Origin: Allodiplogaster sudhausi
Taxonomy: Eukaryota; Nematoda; Chromadorea; Rhabditida; Diplogasteridae
NCBI GenBank assembly: GCA_945643635.1
Contig: CALZFC010000143.1
Coordinates: forward strand, 194,001 to 258,000
Direction of reading: 5' to 3'
Length of the DNA stretch: 64,000 bases
Shown: positions 53,138 to 64,000 of the stretch, one piece after another
How the letters are laid out: each line of letters opens with the position of its first letter
How positions within the stretch are numbered: position 1 is the first letter of the stretch
The notes under the pieces: generated by a model
The model's input: the letters and a program-made list of their open reading frames with translations, nothing else
Told to the model about the DNA's origin: nothing
Database searches by the model: none
Position numbers and translations under genes: made by a program

Positions 53138-55217
53138 ATCACTATTTATTAATTGTTTACCACGTGTATTACTTGTGATACCGGAATAAATTCATTCATT
53201 CACAAGGAGTAGAACAATCTCATTTATCAATCTTACTCACATTGATGCTATTCAATTTAGAGGTCGTTAAATTCCATTAAATTTATATATATTTTAGATA
53301 TGATTTTTTTTATGGATTTAAAAATAAATAAAAATGTTGAAAAAAAAATGTCTATAAAGAGCCGGGTTGACATGATGATCTCTGGATGCCAGGAAGGAAA
53401 GCAAGGAGGCTGACGTGAAATTGTAGTCGTCGAGTAGATGCTCATTTCGGATTCGTTCTATCGCAAGCGAGACGGCGCCGCCCGTGATGGAGTGGCCAAT
53501 GTCGCCCGGCTCGACATTCTCGACTGCCAAGTAGCCAATCTTCATTTGCTGTAACCATCATCTTTTTCACATTCTTTTCTTTATTATTATGCAAAACACT
53601 TTGATTATTGTTTTGAAATAAATAATTTTTACAAATGTACATGGTCCTCATCAGAATTTGTCATCATTGTACTCTTATATTTACTACCTGAACACTGTCG
53701 CATTCGTCGACGAGCAGAAGTGCCGTCCAGAAGATGTTGAGCATCTTCATGTCCATTATCAAGAAAGTAGCAGAGATTTTAGATGCTGAATATAATCTGA
53801 ATTATAGGCAATCTCGACAAACTTCCTGTCATTGGACTAAAGATTCCGTTTTCGGATTTATGTTTTGAGAAAATAAAGGAGAAAACGGTATAGGAAAGAC
53901 GTCTCTCGTTATTCGAGCCCTATATATTTGAGTGAATGGATCAGGCAGCTGTTGAAAACCAAGAAGCCCTTGAAAATGCGCTGCGCTTTTGAACCTGACA
54001 TAAATAACCTTCTCAGTTCGTTCGCTCTCAGAGTGTCACATGATGCTGCTAGTGATAATCTGTGTATCTTTATGTCCATGTTTGCACTCCTCCGGCTTGG
54101 CTTCTACCTTTCTGAATCTTCGCATAGAGACCACTTTTTGCTTTGCACGCGCCTTCAGTGTAGGTCTTCATTAGAAATCTTAATCTCATAAGAAGCTCAT
54201 TGGGTTCAGGTTTACGTATGCAAAAGAATTTTATAATTTAAAGATAAAATTATTAATATAATTGTGAAGTTCTCTGCTTTGCTCACTTCTGAGACGGAAC
54301 ATGTGTATATGTATGTATGTCCATATGAAGCTACATTGTATCTATGCAACTATGTTGTGTATTTGAACGCCAAGATTTCTAGTCTTTTTATTTCTGCCAA
54401 GGAAGCCATTCATACATCAAGCTCACTGTACTTTTTTGATGTCATTTTTTTCGCAATCAGCACATTATACGTCTCACATATGCTTTTTTTAGCACCAATT
54501 CCTGCACTAATATTTTTAGTCTTTCAAAAGTTTGGCTGGAAGGCTTCAATTTAGTATGACCACGATATCACTCACTCTTCGATACGGTCAATGGCATTGC
54601 CGAGTCAATAATTTGTATTCCACAAATATATTGATTTGTGCATAACATGTGACAATGAGGCATAAGAAACAAGCTTCATTGATCATGAAATGCTGCTTAT
54701 ATTTTGTGCCACTCAGATGAGCACTCATTGTTCCAAGCCGACCGAGGCATATTTTTTTTTGATTTATCGATTTATCATTATTCTTCATCTTGATCAAATG
54801 TTTAGTTCTATACGTATATCATGCAAAGCAAAACATTGCTTCAAGCACATTTACCGCCAATTATTGGAATGTTGAGTGTGGATGGAGGGAGCAAAGGAAC
54901 ACATCATGAGATACGATACAGTGGGGCGGACTCATGGATGGAAGCATACGGTAGGCCGGGGGAGCACTGTCGTCTCAGGAGAGCAGCATGGCCCACGAGT
55001 CGCTGCCGAGCAGGCGGGCAGAGATGAAGACGGCGACGGAGGCGGAGACGACGGCCAGCACGAAGAGCACCACGGGAGAGGGACGACTCGTGGTCAGTGA
55101 TTCGGTCAGCTGGGAGAGAGAGAGAGAGATGAAGAGAGAGAGAGAAAGAGTGGGGAGACAGAAGAGAGAGAGTGAGAGAGGAAAAGAGAGAGAGAGAGAA
55201 AGAGAGAGTGGGGAGAC

Positions 55218-55269
<52 letters not shown>

Positions 55270-55280
55270 ATGGAGACGGA

Positions 55281-55315
<35 letters not shown>

Positions 55316-55889
55316 GAGAGCCGACCTCGTCAATCCGCCTGTTCTGCCTCTCAATGATGACCCTCGCCCTCCTCGACTCCTCTCGCAGAGCTTTGATCTG
55401 CTGCAGCAGCCGCTCGAACATCTTCGACTCGTCCTGCTCTGTAATTAATTTTTATTTATTTATTATTATTTTTTTTTATTATCGGCTATTGATCGAAAAA
55501 AAGATTTCAAAGAAATACCCGGAAACTTGACGCCAAGACGAAGAGAGAAGACCGGCTTCCCAACGAGCGACGACCAGAATTCCTTGCGGTCGTTGTCCTC
55601 TGCAAATCAAAAAGTAAAAAATCTTTATTCTGGAATTAAAAAATCCCTAGTTACTACTTTAAAGGAGCACTAAACGCAACCGTAATCTACTTGAATTTTC
55701 GCGATCATTGTTCATGGTCGCGTCTCTCTACATCACACATTCCCCTCGCGCTTTTGTCAGGTGAAAGGGCGCGAATTCAAACGTGAGTTTTTTTTTCGAA
55801 AAGAGACCTGTGCCCGCCTCGCGCGCCTGAATGAGAAAGACGTGGGAGTGTTCGAAGTGGCCGCGCGCCTTCAGCTCGACCCGCACGAG
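53138..55889 (-). repeat. Segment Z, left arm of a palindrome (partner 58079-60827)
   Basis: 2,752 bp. The reverse complement equals 58079-60827 (2,749 bp) except for a single-base difference near 53637 and a three-base microsatellite length change. It contains two guanylyl-cyclase exons (minus) and the 3' half of the VAP-like gene (minus). In between, short hydrophobic plus-strand frames (for example 54264-54554) have no supported function. Confidence 0.97.
53415..53756 (-). pseudogene. Receptor guanylyl cyclase, first two exons only
   Basis: Exon 1 (53756-53688) and exon 2 (53548-53415) are the inverted copies of 60209-60277 and 60417-60550. They encode the signal peptide and the start of the ligand-binding domain (MKIGYLAVENVEPGDIGHS). 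The copy stops at the Z border (53138), and the next segment is X, so the rest of the receptor is lacking. If transcribed it could only yield a truncated secreted fragment. Confidence 0.85.
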
Positions 55890-56371
55890 GACGCGGCCGC
55901 CCGCGGCCACGAACCCAGACGCGGGCGCCACGATGTAGTCGTCCACGGCGGTCAGCTGGACGAGGAAGCCGACCCGGCCAGGCGACGAGTTCTCGATCTG
56001 ATTGTATTACATATATTTTCGACGATGAGTGTGATAAAATTAACGTTATCCACTCATCGCTTTCCGTTAAAGTTTAGTGCTTTCATTTTCATTGAAATTT
56101 TTTTGACAGCTTCAAGCAAGTTATGACGCCATTGGTATTTTTCAACTCTTTCAAGAGTGAAGCTTCCGGAACCTCGAGATCTCCACGGAAGACTCCATCA
56201 ATAGCCTGAAATTTACGTATTATTAAAAAGCTTTGTTTCCAAATTACTGACAAAAATTTCAGTGTTTTATTGCTTTTATAATTCTTAATTTAATATCTAT
56301 AATAGCCAGAAAATGGCTACCTCGAAATTGATGAACTTGTTCGGGTGGAGCTTGATCAGCTCGCCAGCCAT
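54975..56371 (-). CDS. VAP-like MSP-domain tail-anchored protein
   Basis: Exons on the minus strand: 56371-56321 (MAGELIKLHPNKFINFE, strand A of an MSP domain); 56205 to about 56120; about 55997-55810 (IENSSPGRVGFLVQL, then DDYIVAPASGFVAAGGRVLV and HSHVFLIQARE, the core of the MSP fold); about 55600-55520; about 55440-55330 (MFERLLQQIKALREESRRAR, coiled coil); and about 55108-54975 (PVVLFVLAVVSASVAVFISA, tail-anchor helix, stop TGA). MSP domain, coiled coil and C-terminal anchor is the VAP layout. VAPs sit in the ER membrane and tether FFAT-motif partners at contact sites. A CT/GA microsatellite fills the last intron. The 3' part, from within the third exon, lies in palindrome arm Z; the 5' part is unique. 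Confidence 0.75.
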
Positions 56372-57101
56372 CGTGGAGACTAAGAGAAGAGTCGGCCGAC
56401 CGAAGGAAGGGATTTGATGTGAAATGGTAGAGGATGAAGCTTGGGGTTCATTTCTTTCGATTTTTTCAATGCACGAGGCAAGTACAAGAAGATATGAGAT
56501 AGACGTGAGAAGTATAAATTCAATAAAATAAAATAAAAACAAGGACAAGATTTTTGATTCGTAAATTGAAAGTGCACGTAAATATATGTATGTACATTAT
56601 TGCACTTTGGTATTTAAGTATGTAAAAGTGTAATATGTCTGAACATATTTGATTTGCATATAATTGTTGCATACCCAAGAAGGAATTGGCGTCTAGAAGG
56701 TCATTAGAAAATTCAATCAATCACGGTGAGGATATGTGGAAGCTCGAGAGAGAGAGAATATCCTTTGGCTCAAATTATCAGTTAAATATAGTTATGTATA
56801 TACAAACAAATAAGATAAATTGTAAAAATATACGGATCAGTATTTAGTAAAAGTATGAATGCGGTACATGCATGCCTAGATTTGCTTGATCCCACGAAAT
56901 GACTAAAAGTGCACTCAACAAATGCGTTGTTATCCTTCCATCTAGACGTGCCATTTCACATGTGAGTACTTTGCTGAGAGGTATAAAAGAACGGATCTCT
57001 TCGGCTTCCACTAGTTCTTTCCACTCTCCACCTTCGTCTGCGGTCCTCTCTTTCTTTGTTTTCCCTCTCGCTCTCTCTCTCTCTCCCTCTCTCTGCTAAC
57101 C

Positions 57102-57759
57102 ATGCTCTCGCAGATGTTGCTCCGTCTCTGCCTTCTCGCCACCCTCGTCGTCGTCTTCTCCGCATTCCACATCGATGCTATCAAGTGTGATTCGGGCGCT
57201 GGCGGCCCATGAAGAGCGAGACATGCGAAGGAGCCACGCCCGTGTGCGAGCAGGTTCGTAAACATTTCAAGAAACTTGGATATAACTATTTGAAATCAGT
57301 ATTCGATTGAATGCTACTTGAAGCGCAGTAAAAAACGCAGTAATAACTGTTGCCAAGACGATATATAGGTTTTTTTTCAAAATAGGTTTTATGATACTTG
57401 GACTACTGCTCCACGCCTTCCTGCCTGACTTTGGTGGCCTTATATTGTTGATATCATTTTCTTCTTGCAGTTTGGCGCTGGGCAAGCGATGATTGGGACA
57501 TGCACTACAAAGGAGGCTTGTGAGCAGGTTGGCTTCCATGTCGTGTTCGTATTTTATGCATAATCAGTGATAAACTGACGACGCCCTCTGCTTCTAGAAG
57601 AAGAAGGATAGCCTCGTGATCGTGAAGTGCTTGGGACCCGACGCTCCGGCTCCCGAGCCCACACCCGAGCCCAAAAAGGGCTCAGCAAGTGCCTTCCATG
57701 CACTCTCTCTCCACGTGCTCTTGGCTGCTCTCGTCGTCTCTGCTCTCTCTCACCACTGA
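57102..57759 (+). pseudogene. Small secreted GPI-anchored Cys-rich protein, one-base frameshift
   Basis: Three exons: 57102-57253, 57471-57527 and 57598-57759. Exon 1 encodes a good signal peptide (MLSQMLLRLCLLATLVVVFS) and a first Cys, then runs into TGA at 57210. Reading the other phase after that point gives SETCEGATPVCEQ up to the donor. Exon 1 is 152 nt, which leaves exons 2 (FGAGQAMIGTCTTKEACEQ) and 3 out of phase by one base, so one base is missing near 57203-57210. Exon 3 ends with a Pro/Glu spacer, small residues and a hydrophobic tail (HVLLAALVVSALSHH), a GPI-anchor signal. Six Cys in total suggest a short disulphide domain. It may be a fresh pseudogene or a sequencing error. Confidence 0.7.
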
Positions 57760-57806
57760 ACATCTCTCGCCCCTCTTCCTTCCTGTCCTCGGCATAAAGC
57801 AGCCGC

Positions 57807-58021
57807 GCGATTAATCTTACTTTGTGTCAATGACACGTCGTCGACACACAGTCATGACCAATTTGTATGTCATTGACACCGGTCAATGACAGAAAACAAA
57901 ACCGCCTATCTTAATACACATGGGTCGCGACCTGTCCAGCATGTGTCACTGACACGGTCATGACCGCAGAGTAATAATTTGGTGGTCATGTCCACTCGGC
58001 CGCCACCCATGGTCATGACCA
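57807..58021. repeat. GTCATGACC-rich element, copy 2
   Basis: It shares the GCGATTAATCTTAC start and the CGTCGTCGACA core with 49314-49480, then carries several GGTCATGACC and GTCA(C/T)TGACAC palindromes, ending CATGGTCATGACC. Probably a non-autonomous element or satellite fragment. Confidence 0.65.
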
Positions 58022-58078
58022 AAGCGAGATAGTACACATTTGTGCGAGATGCAGAGCGACACGCTCATGGATATGAAA

Positions 58079-58652
58079 CTCGTGCGGGTCGAGCTGAAGG
58101 CGCGCGGCCACTTCGAACACTCCCACGTCTTTCTCATTCAGGCGCGCGAGGCGGGCACAGGTCTCTTTTCGAAAAAAAAACTCACGTTTGAATTCGCGCC
58201 CTTTCACCTGACAAAAGCGCGAGGGGAATGTGTGATGTAGAGAGACGCGACCATGAACAATGATCGCGAAAATTCAAGTAGATTACGGTTGCGTTTAGTG
58301 CTCCTTTAAAGTAGTAACTAGGGATTTTTTAATTCCAGAATAAAGATTTTTTACTTTTTGATTTGCAGAGGACAACGACCGCAAGGAATTCTGGTCGTCG
58401 CTCGTTGGGAAGCCGGTCTTCTCTCTTCGTCTTGGCGTCAAGTTTCCGGGTATTTCTTTGAAATCTTTTTTTCGATCAATAGCCGATAATAAAAAAAAAT
58501 AATAATAAATAAATAAAAATTAATTACAGAGCAGGACGAGTCGAAGATGTTCGAGCGGCTGCTGCAGCAGATCAAAGCTCTGCGAGAGGAGTCGAGGAGG
58601 GCGAGGGTCATCATTGAGAGGCAGAACAGGCGGATTGACGAGGTCGGCTCTC

Positions 58653-58687
<35 letters not shown>

Positions 58688-58698
58688 TCCGTCTCCAT

Positions 58699-58749
<51 letters not shown>

Positions 58750-58990
58750 CTCCCCACTCTCTCTTTCTCTCTCTCTCTCTTTTCCTCTCTCACTCTCTCT
58801 CTTCTGTCTCCCCACTCTTTCTCTCTCTCTCTTCATCTCTCTCTCTCTCTCCCAGCTGACCGAATCACTGACCACGAGTCGTCCCTCTCCCGTGGTGCTC
58901 TTCGTGCTGGCCGTCGTCTCCGCCTCCGTCGCCGTCTTCATCTCTGCCCGCCTGCTCGGCAGCGACTCGTGGGCCATGCTGCTCTCCTGA
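58079..58990 (+). pseudogene. VAP-like gene, 3' half (inverted copy)
   Basis: It begins inside the MSP-domain exon at LVRVELKARGHF, where the palindrome arm starts. It then keeps the remaining exons: end of the MSP exon, DRKEFWSSLVGKPVFSLRL (58370-58449), the coiled coil (58530-58640) and the tail anchor (58857-58987, TGA). The first strands of the MSP domain and the start codon are missing. An ATG at 58040 in the spacer is in frame with it, so a short chimeric product is conceivable. Confidence 0.85.
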
Positions 58991-60827
58991 GACGACAGTG
59001 CTCCCCCGGCCTACCGTATGCTTCCATCCATGAGTCCGCCCCACTGTATCGTATCTCATGATGTGTTCCTTTGCTCCCTCCATCCACACTCAACATTCCA
59101 ATAATTGGCGGTAAATGTGCTTGAAGCAATGTTTTGCTTTGCATGATATACGTATAGAACTAAACATTTGATCAAGATGAAGAATAATGATAAATCGATA
59201 AATCAAAAAAAAATATGCCTCGGTCGGCTTGGAACAATGAGTGCTCATCTGAGTGGCACAAAATATAAGCAGCATTTCATGATCAATGAAGCTTGTTTCT
59301 TATGCCTCATTGTCACATGTTATGCACAAATCAATATATTTGTGGAATACAAATTATTGACTCGGCAATGCCATTGACCGTATCGAAGAGTGAGTGATAT
59401 CGTGGTCATACTAAATTGAAGCCTTCCAGCCAAACTTTTGAAAGACTAAAAATATTAGTGCAGGAATTGGTGCTAAAAAAAGCATATGTGAGACGTATAA
59501 TGTGCTGATTGCGAAAAAAATGACATCAAAAAAGTACAGTGAGCTTGATGTATGAATGGCTTCCTTGGCAGAAATAAAAAGACTAGAAATCTTGGCGTTC
59601 AAATACACAACATAGTTGCATAGATACAATGTAGCTTCATATGGACATACATACATATACACATGTTCCGTCTCAGAAGTGAGCAAAGCAGAGAACTTCA
59701 CAATTATATTAATAATTTTATCTTTAAATTATAAAATTCTTTTGCATACGTAAACCTGAACCCAATGAGCTTCTTATGAGATTAAGATTTCTAATGAAGA
59801 CCTACACTGAAGGCGCGTGCAAAGCAAAAAGTGGTCTCTATGCGAAGATTCAGAAAGGTAGAAGCCAAGCCGGAGGAGTGCAAACATGGACATAAAGATA
59901 CACAGATTATCACTAGCAGCATCATGTGACACTCTGAGAGCGAACGAACTGAGAAGGTTATTTATGTCAGGTTCAAAAGCGCAGCGCATTTTCAAGGGCT
60001 TCTTGGTTTTCAACAGCTGCCTGATCCATTCACTCAAATATATAGGGCTCGAATAACGAGAGACGTCTTTCCTATACCGTTTTCTCCTTTATTTTCTCAA
60101 AACATAAATCCGAAAACGGAATCTTTAGTCCAATGACAGGAAGTTTGTCGAGATTGCCTATAATTCAGATTATATTCAGCATCTAAAATCTCTGCTACTT
60201 TCTTGATAATGGACATGAAGATGCTCAACATCTTCTGGACGGCACTTCTGCTCGTCGACGAATGCGACAGTGTTCAGGTAGTAAATATAAGAGTACAATG
60301 ATGACAAATTCTGATGAGGACCATGGACATTTGTAAAAATTATTTATTTCAAAACAATAATCAAAGTGTTTTGCATAATAATAAAGAAAAGAATGTGAAA
60401 AAGATGATGGTTACAGCAAATGAAGATTGGCTACTTGGCAGTCGAGAATGTCGAGCCGGGCGACATTGGCCACTCCATCACGGGCGGCGCCGTCTCGCTT
60501 GCGATAGAACGAATCCGAAATGAGCATCTACTCGACGACTACAATTTCACGTCAGCCTCCTTGCTTTCCTTCCTGGCATCCAGAGATCATCATGTCAACC
60601 CGGCTCTTTATAGACATTTTTTTTTCAACATTTTTATTTATTTTTAAATCCATAAAAAAAATCATATCTAAAATATATATAAATTTAATGGAATTTAACG
60701 ACCTCTAAATTGAATAGCATCAATGTGAGTAAGATTGATAAATGAGATTGTTCTACTCCTTGTGAATGAATGAATTTATTCCGGTATCACAAGTAATACA
60801 CGTGGTAAACAATTAATAAATAGTGAT
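58079..60827 (+). repeat. Segment Z, right arm of the palindrome
   Basis: 2,749 bp inverted copy of 53138-55889. The left border falls inside a VAP exon and the right border inside intron 2 of the guanylyl cyclase gene. Divergence is so low that the duplication must be very recent or kept uniform by gene conversion. Confidence 0.97.
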
Positions 60828-63800
60828 GATAATTTAACTCTAATAGAATTCTATACGGCCAAACACAAACTAAAGAATAATTAATAATGAAAATGTAACT
60901 ACGACATAATTAGTGATGAGGTCTTAAAAAGTTTATTGAATGAAGAAGGGGCCCTTACAAAGAAGGCGTGAGGAAGTGTCCTTGTCCCCCTTCTCAGAGT
61001 CCTTGTCCGGAAGACAGAGTGCGCGGCGGACGCTACGGCCGGCGCCATGATCGATCTCGCACAGAACCATGACGTCGACGCCTTCATTGGCCCGCCGTGT
61101 AGTGCGTGTTTCCTTGGTTACTGTACTCGTTTGTAGCTCCTCAGAGTTACTTCTGCCTAATATGCTTAGGTGTGATTCCGGCGGGCGTCCTTTCGACGGC
61201 GTACGCGCGCCCTCTCATGACATGGGGCTACAGCATCGCGGCTGAGCTCGACGACACGGCTCGCTTTCCTTTCGTCACGACCATCGTCCCATCGTCCCTG
61301 TCGTCAGTTTCTATTTTTATTTGTATATTTTATTTTTATATTTTCAATTTACAGACGCCAACTTCATTTCTTCGTAACTATTTAATTTGAAACATATAGT
61401 TTGATTACGAATACAGATAAGATCTACTTGTGAGATTATAAGAAGAAAAGAAACATATACATATCTCCAGAATCGGCTACGCTTTCATGAATCTGTGTGC
61501 GCGCTATGGCTGGAATCGTGTGGCGCTAATCTACGCGCAGAACAGCGTCGGCTACTGCCAGAGCATCATGGCTGCAATCGAAGTTGGATAACACTTGCAT
61601 TTGTTTTTAATTTCATCTCATTTTCTCCGAAATTATCCTTAGAAATTCAGACAAGCCAGATATGTACTCGATGAATCTGTGAAAAGGAAAGATTCGCCTT
61701 TCCATTTTTCAAAGATATAGAACGGTCAAATCATACAATTGAACAACGCGTTCATGGGATAAATAAAAAACTAAAATAAATTCAGGCTGCCTCAAACGAC
61801 CCGGCCGCCTACAACACGACGATTGTGTATCGCGGTGTGCTGAGTATGGAGAACAATGACACCTACTACTCGCGCCTCTCCACACTTCGATCCCGAGCTA
61901 GGAGTAGGATATGAATCCTTGAAAGAACTCAAAGAATACTCTAAAAAATTGCAGAAGGCTCATGGGCCGTAAAGTATTGAAAGTGGGCTGTAAAGTATTG
62001 AAAATATAATTTCAGTATTCGGCGTATGCATGCCTGGCACACAGAAGAGGCTCCTCTTCGGTCGGCTCGCCAACGTCGGCATGGACACAGCCGAGTACGT
62101 CTACGTCATTCTTGAGCTCAGAAGCGTCGGCTTCGGCAAGTGCCCAGAAAAACATTGATTCAGTAGTACATCAAGAAAAGCATGATTCAATGCTGCTTCC
62201 TCTTCCAAATTTTGTACGCCCCTGACTATCGAAGACAAATAATAACATTCAAATTTCAGGGCAGATTCGGCGGGCGCCTGAAGTTTGTAAGTTTTCTTAT
62301 TGTTTGTTGCAGTTCTTGACTGCAGATATATGTAGCAATTTTTAAAAGATGTCCTTTGCGAATACTGATGAAGCAGAATATCCAGCGAGATTTTAAAAAA
62401 AATGATGCGCATATAAAATGAATGCACCTCGTGCAGTGCCTTCCGGTCTAAGTCCGTTCTGGGCGGATCCCGTCGGAAACAACAGCGACGGCCTCAACGA
62501 GCCGGCGAGAAAAGCGGCGCGAAGAGCCATTTCGGTCTGTTTCATGACTAAAGTGCATTAACTGGAGCAAAAAGTTCAGTTTATCATAACTACAGTGATG
62601 TACCGCCTAAATGGCCGATTTGGTACGCTGCGCGCGCAATGTTCCAAATGGCACGCAAGTCGTCGCTCGTTGGGAAGTAAATTATATGAAAAGATCTTTA
62701 TATATTTAGAATCCTCTTGTTTTGCCACATCCAGCACACTATGTTTGACGGTACGGTGACCATATTTAGAGGGTTAAAATAAAGCTCAAAGATTAGAGCA
62801 TGGCGCCATACTAAAACTTCCAAGTCATTTTACTCCTTTCCAACTCATATTTGGAATGAAGTTATATTTGTGCTGTATGTGGAATATAATTTCCTTTTCA
62901 ACGAAAACAGAATCAAAATGGTCCCAGGTGTCTGCGATGAGATATTTAATGCGCGCTGATTGGAACATTTCGGCCATTTTGGAGGAACATCACTGCACTT
63001 TTGTACATACGTATGTACATATATTACACGTTGAATACGGCATTTACTAGTACAGGTGATAACTACAGTAATTGTTATCTTCATTGTGGCTTTTCTTATC
63101 AAAGAAATATGATTTCTTCCCTAAACGATTGTGTCCTTAGCTCGATGCTGACGTTCGTCAAGGATTCAATTTTGGCACGTTCAATCGCGAAGTTCTCGCC
63201 AGAGTCACAGGCTGGCCAATGTTTTGCAACTGGAGCAGCTGCCTGAACCAGACTTACGACTTTGTTAGTGCTTCTCTCGATCCCGAACCGAATAGGAAGC
63301 CAGCAAAGAAGAAGTGATAAAAGGGGCACGAAGTGTAAGATGAACGATTGATTGACAGGCTCGTCAAAGTCCAATAAAAAAAATAAAAATAAAAATAAAA
63401 ATAAATCATCAGGCCGGCACGTTTGCCCGCCACGTTCACGACGTCTTCTATTTCTACGCCCGCGTCATCAACCGAACTGTGGCGTCCTCGCCCATCGCTA
63501 GCATACGAGACATGGCAACATTCACAAAACAACTCGAGGACTCTTTTTTCGGTACAAAGAAATTATGAGAAAAAGATGAAGTAGATTCAGTGCTCTTTTA
63601 ACCATTCATTGTTTCTTCTTTGGGTCTCTCTGGTGAGGTGAAAATCACGGCGGGTGGCTCGCGCGATCCCGTCTTCAACGTCTACTTGCTGAACGCGTCG
63701 ACTGGCATTCCGGAAGCGGTCGCCAACATCGACATCGACACGTCGCACTTCGGGACTGTCGGTTGCAACGGCTGTGTCGTACGTGTTCTCGCGAGTGTAA

Positions 63801-64000
63801 CGTGTTGAAGGAATTGTTTATCATGTCGCACACCTTTAAAATGCATATGTATCATCCAAGTGAACGCAAGAAACTTTTGGCGGCTAAGATACGAATTTCA
63901 GAACAAAAATAATATTAGACGTTCACTTCGCTTGTCGATGAAACGTTGATGTGGCGTGGATGGGGCGGCGAGGCTCCGAAGGCCGTGCCAGCATGTGGCT
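60209..64000 (+). CDS. Receptor guanylyl cyclase, ligand-binding ectodomain (gene runs off the window)
   Basis: Exon 1, 60209-60277, is a signal peptide (MDMKMLNIFWTALLLV). Exon 2, 60417-60550, reads MKIGYLAVENVEPGDIGHS. Exon 3, 61000-61105, joins in phase and gives KTECAADAT and DVDAFIGPPCSA, the D-x-x-C and GP-x-C motifs of the ANF-receptor fold. Then about 61172-61302 (IPAGVLSTAYARPLMTWGY), 61473-61590 (YGWNRVALIYAQNSVGYC), 61788-61900, 62016-62140, 62450-62535, 63140-63262 (FNREVLARVTGWPMFNWSS), 63412-63552 (FARHVHDVFYFYARVINRT), 63635-63780 (GSRDPVFNVYLLNAS) and an exon after 63920. The order matches the extracellular domain of nematode gcy receptors. The kinase-homology and cyclase domains must lie to the right. 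Such receptors make cGMP, often in sensory neurons. Some middle exons are poorly delimited. Confidence 0.8.

Larger units (their letters stand above)
55890..58078. other. Unique spacer between the Z arms
   Basis: 2,189 bp, holding the 5' half of the VAP-like gene (minus), AT-rich sequence from 56.4 to 57.0 kb, the small GPI-anchored protein gene (plus, 57.1-57.76 kb) and a GTCATGACC-rich element (57807-58021) ending 57 bp before the right arm. Confidence 0.8.

Noticed and set aside
54975..55530. Arg/Glu- and Ser/Leu-rich open frames of up to 180 codons (also at 58438-58990, 47303-47820, 24280-24874, 43361-43649)
   Set aside because: Products of CT/GA microsatellites read in the wrong frame or strand; only the flanking coiled-coil and membrane exons are real.
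1..64000. CRISPR arrays, bacterial operons, ribosome-binding sites or rRNA genes
   Set aside because: Spliced eukaryotic genes throughout; the tandem repeats lack spacer-repeat structure and no rRNA core sequence was seen.

Overview
The window is eukaryotic. Genes are split into short exons by small AT-rich introns with TTTCAG/TTTTAG-type acceptors, and the protein families seen (receptor guanylyl cyclase ectodomain, VAP/MSP-domain protein, Ly6-like and GPI-anchored small Cys-rich proteins, ectodomain-bearing tyrosine phosphatase, Ty3/gypsy element with a tRNA-Gln-like primer site) point to an animal, most likely a nematode. The species is not identified, and all exon borders are read by eye.

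Layout, left to right. 0.47-3.7 kb: minus-strand exons of one or two unrecognised helical proteins, with a 225-bp foldback inside. 4-7.7 kb: little coding signal, GA microsatellites and a degenerate direct duplication. 7.8-11.8 kb: a minus-strand receptor-type tyrosine phosphatase with a duplicated Cys-rich ectodomain. An inverted partial copy of its ectodomain exons sits at 19.4-20.2 kb. Between the two arms lie a 1.3-kb purine minisatellite, a diverged AT-rich tandem repeat and a decayed LINE. 20.2-20.9 kb: the 3' end of another LTR retrotransposon with one LTR. 21-22.9 kb: unrecognised open frames. 23.2-27.5 kb: a minus-strand coiled-coil gene grown by exon-block duplication; 27.9 kb: a short ORF with a GET2/CAMLG-like N-terminal motif.

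28,451-38,404 is a complete-ended Ty3/gypsy-like provirus with sequence-identical 254-bp LTRs and a 4-bp target duplication (ATAG). Its minus-strand open frame of about 2,000 codons is unusual. An envelope-glycoprotein-like segment lies between Gag and protease/RT/RNase H, and the integrase zinc finger and core are missing through an out-of-frame deletion.

39-48 kb: a Ulp/SENP-type protease fragment (minus), a GGCCC-rich hAT-type MITE with perfect TIRs and 8-bp TSD, a Ly6-like single-pass membrane protein gene (plus), and a long multi-exon gene of unknown family (plus). 45.7-60.8 kb is dominated by very recent, nearly identical duplications. X (1,153 bp) is duplicated directly, Y (about 1,454 bp) in inverted orientation, and Z (about 2,750 bp) in inverted orientation. 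Each inverted pair encloses a unique spacer of about 2.2 kb. Z carries the 3' half of a VAP-like gene plus the first two exons of a receptor guanylyl cyclase. The complete VAP gene belongs to the left arm, and the guanylyl cyclase that continues beyond the window belongs to the right arm. A small GPI-anchored protein gene with a one-base frameshift lies in the Z spacer.
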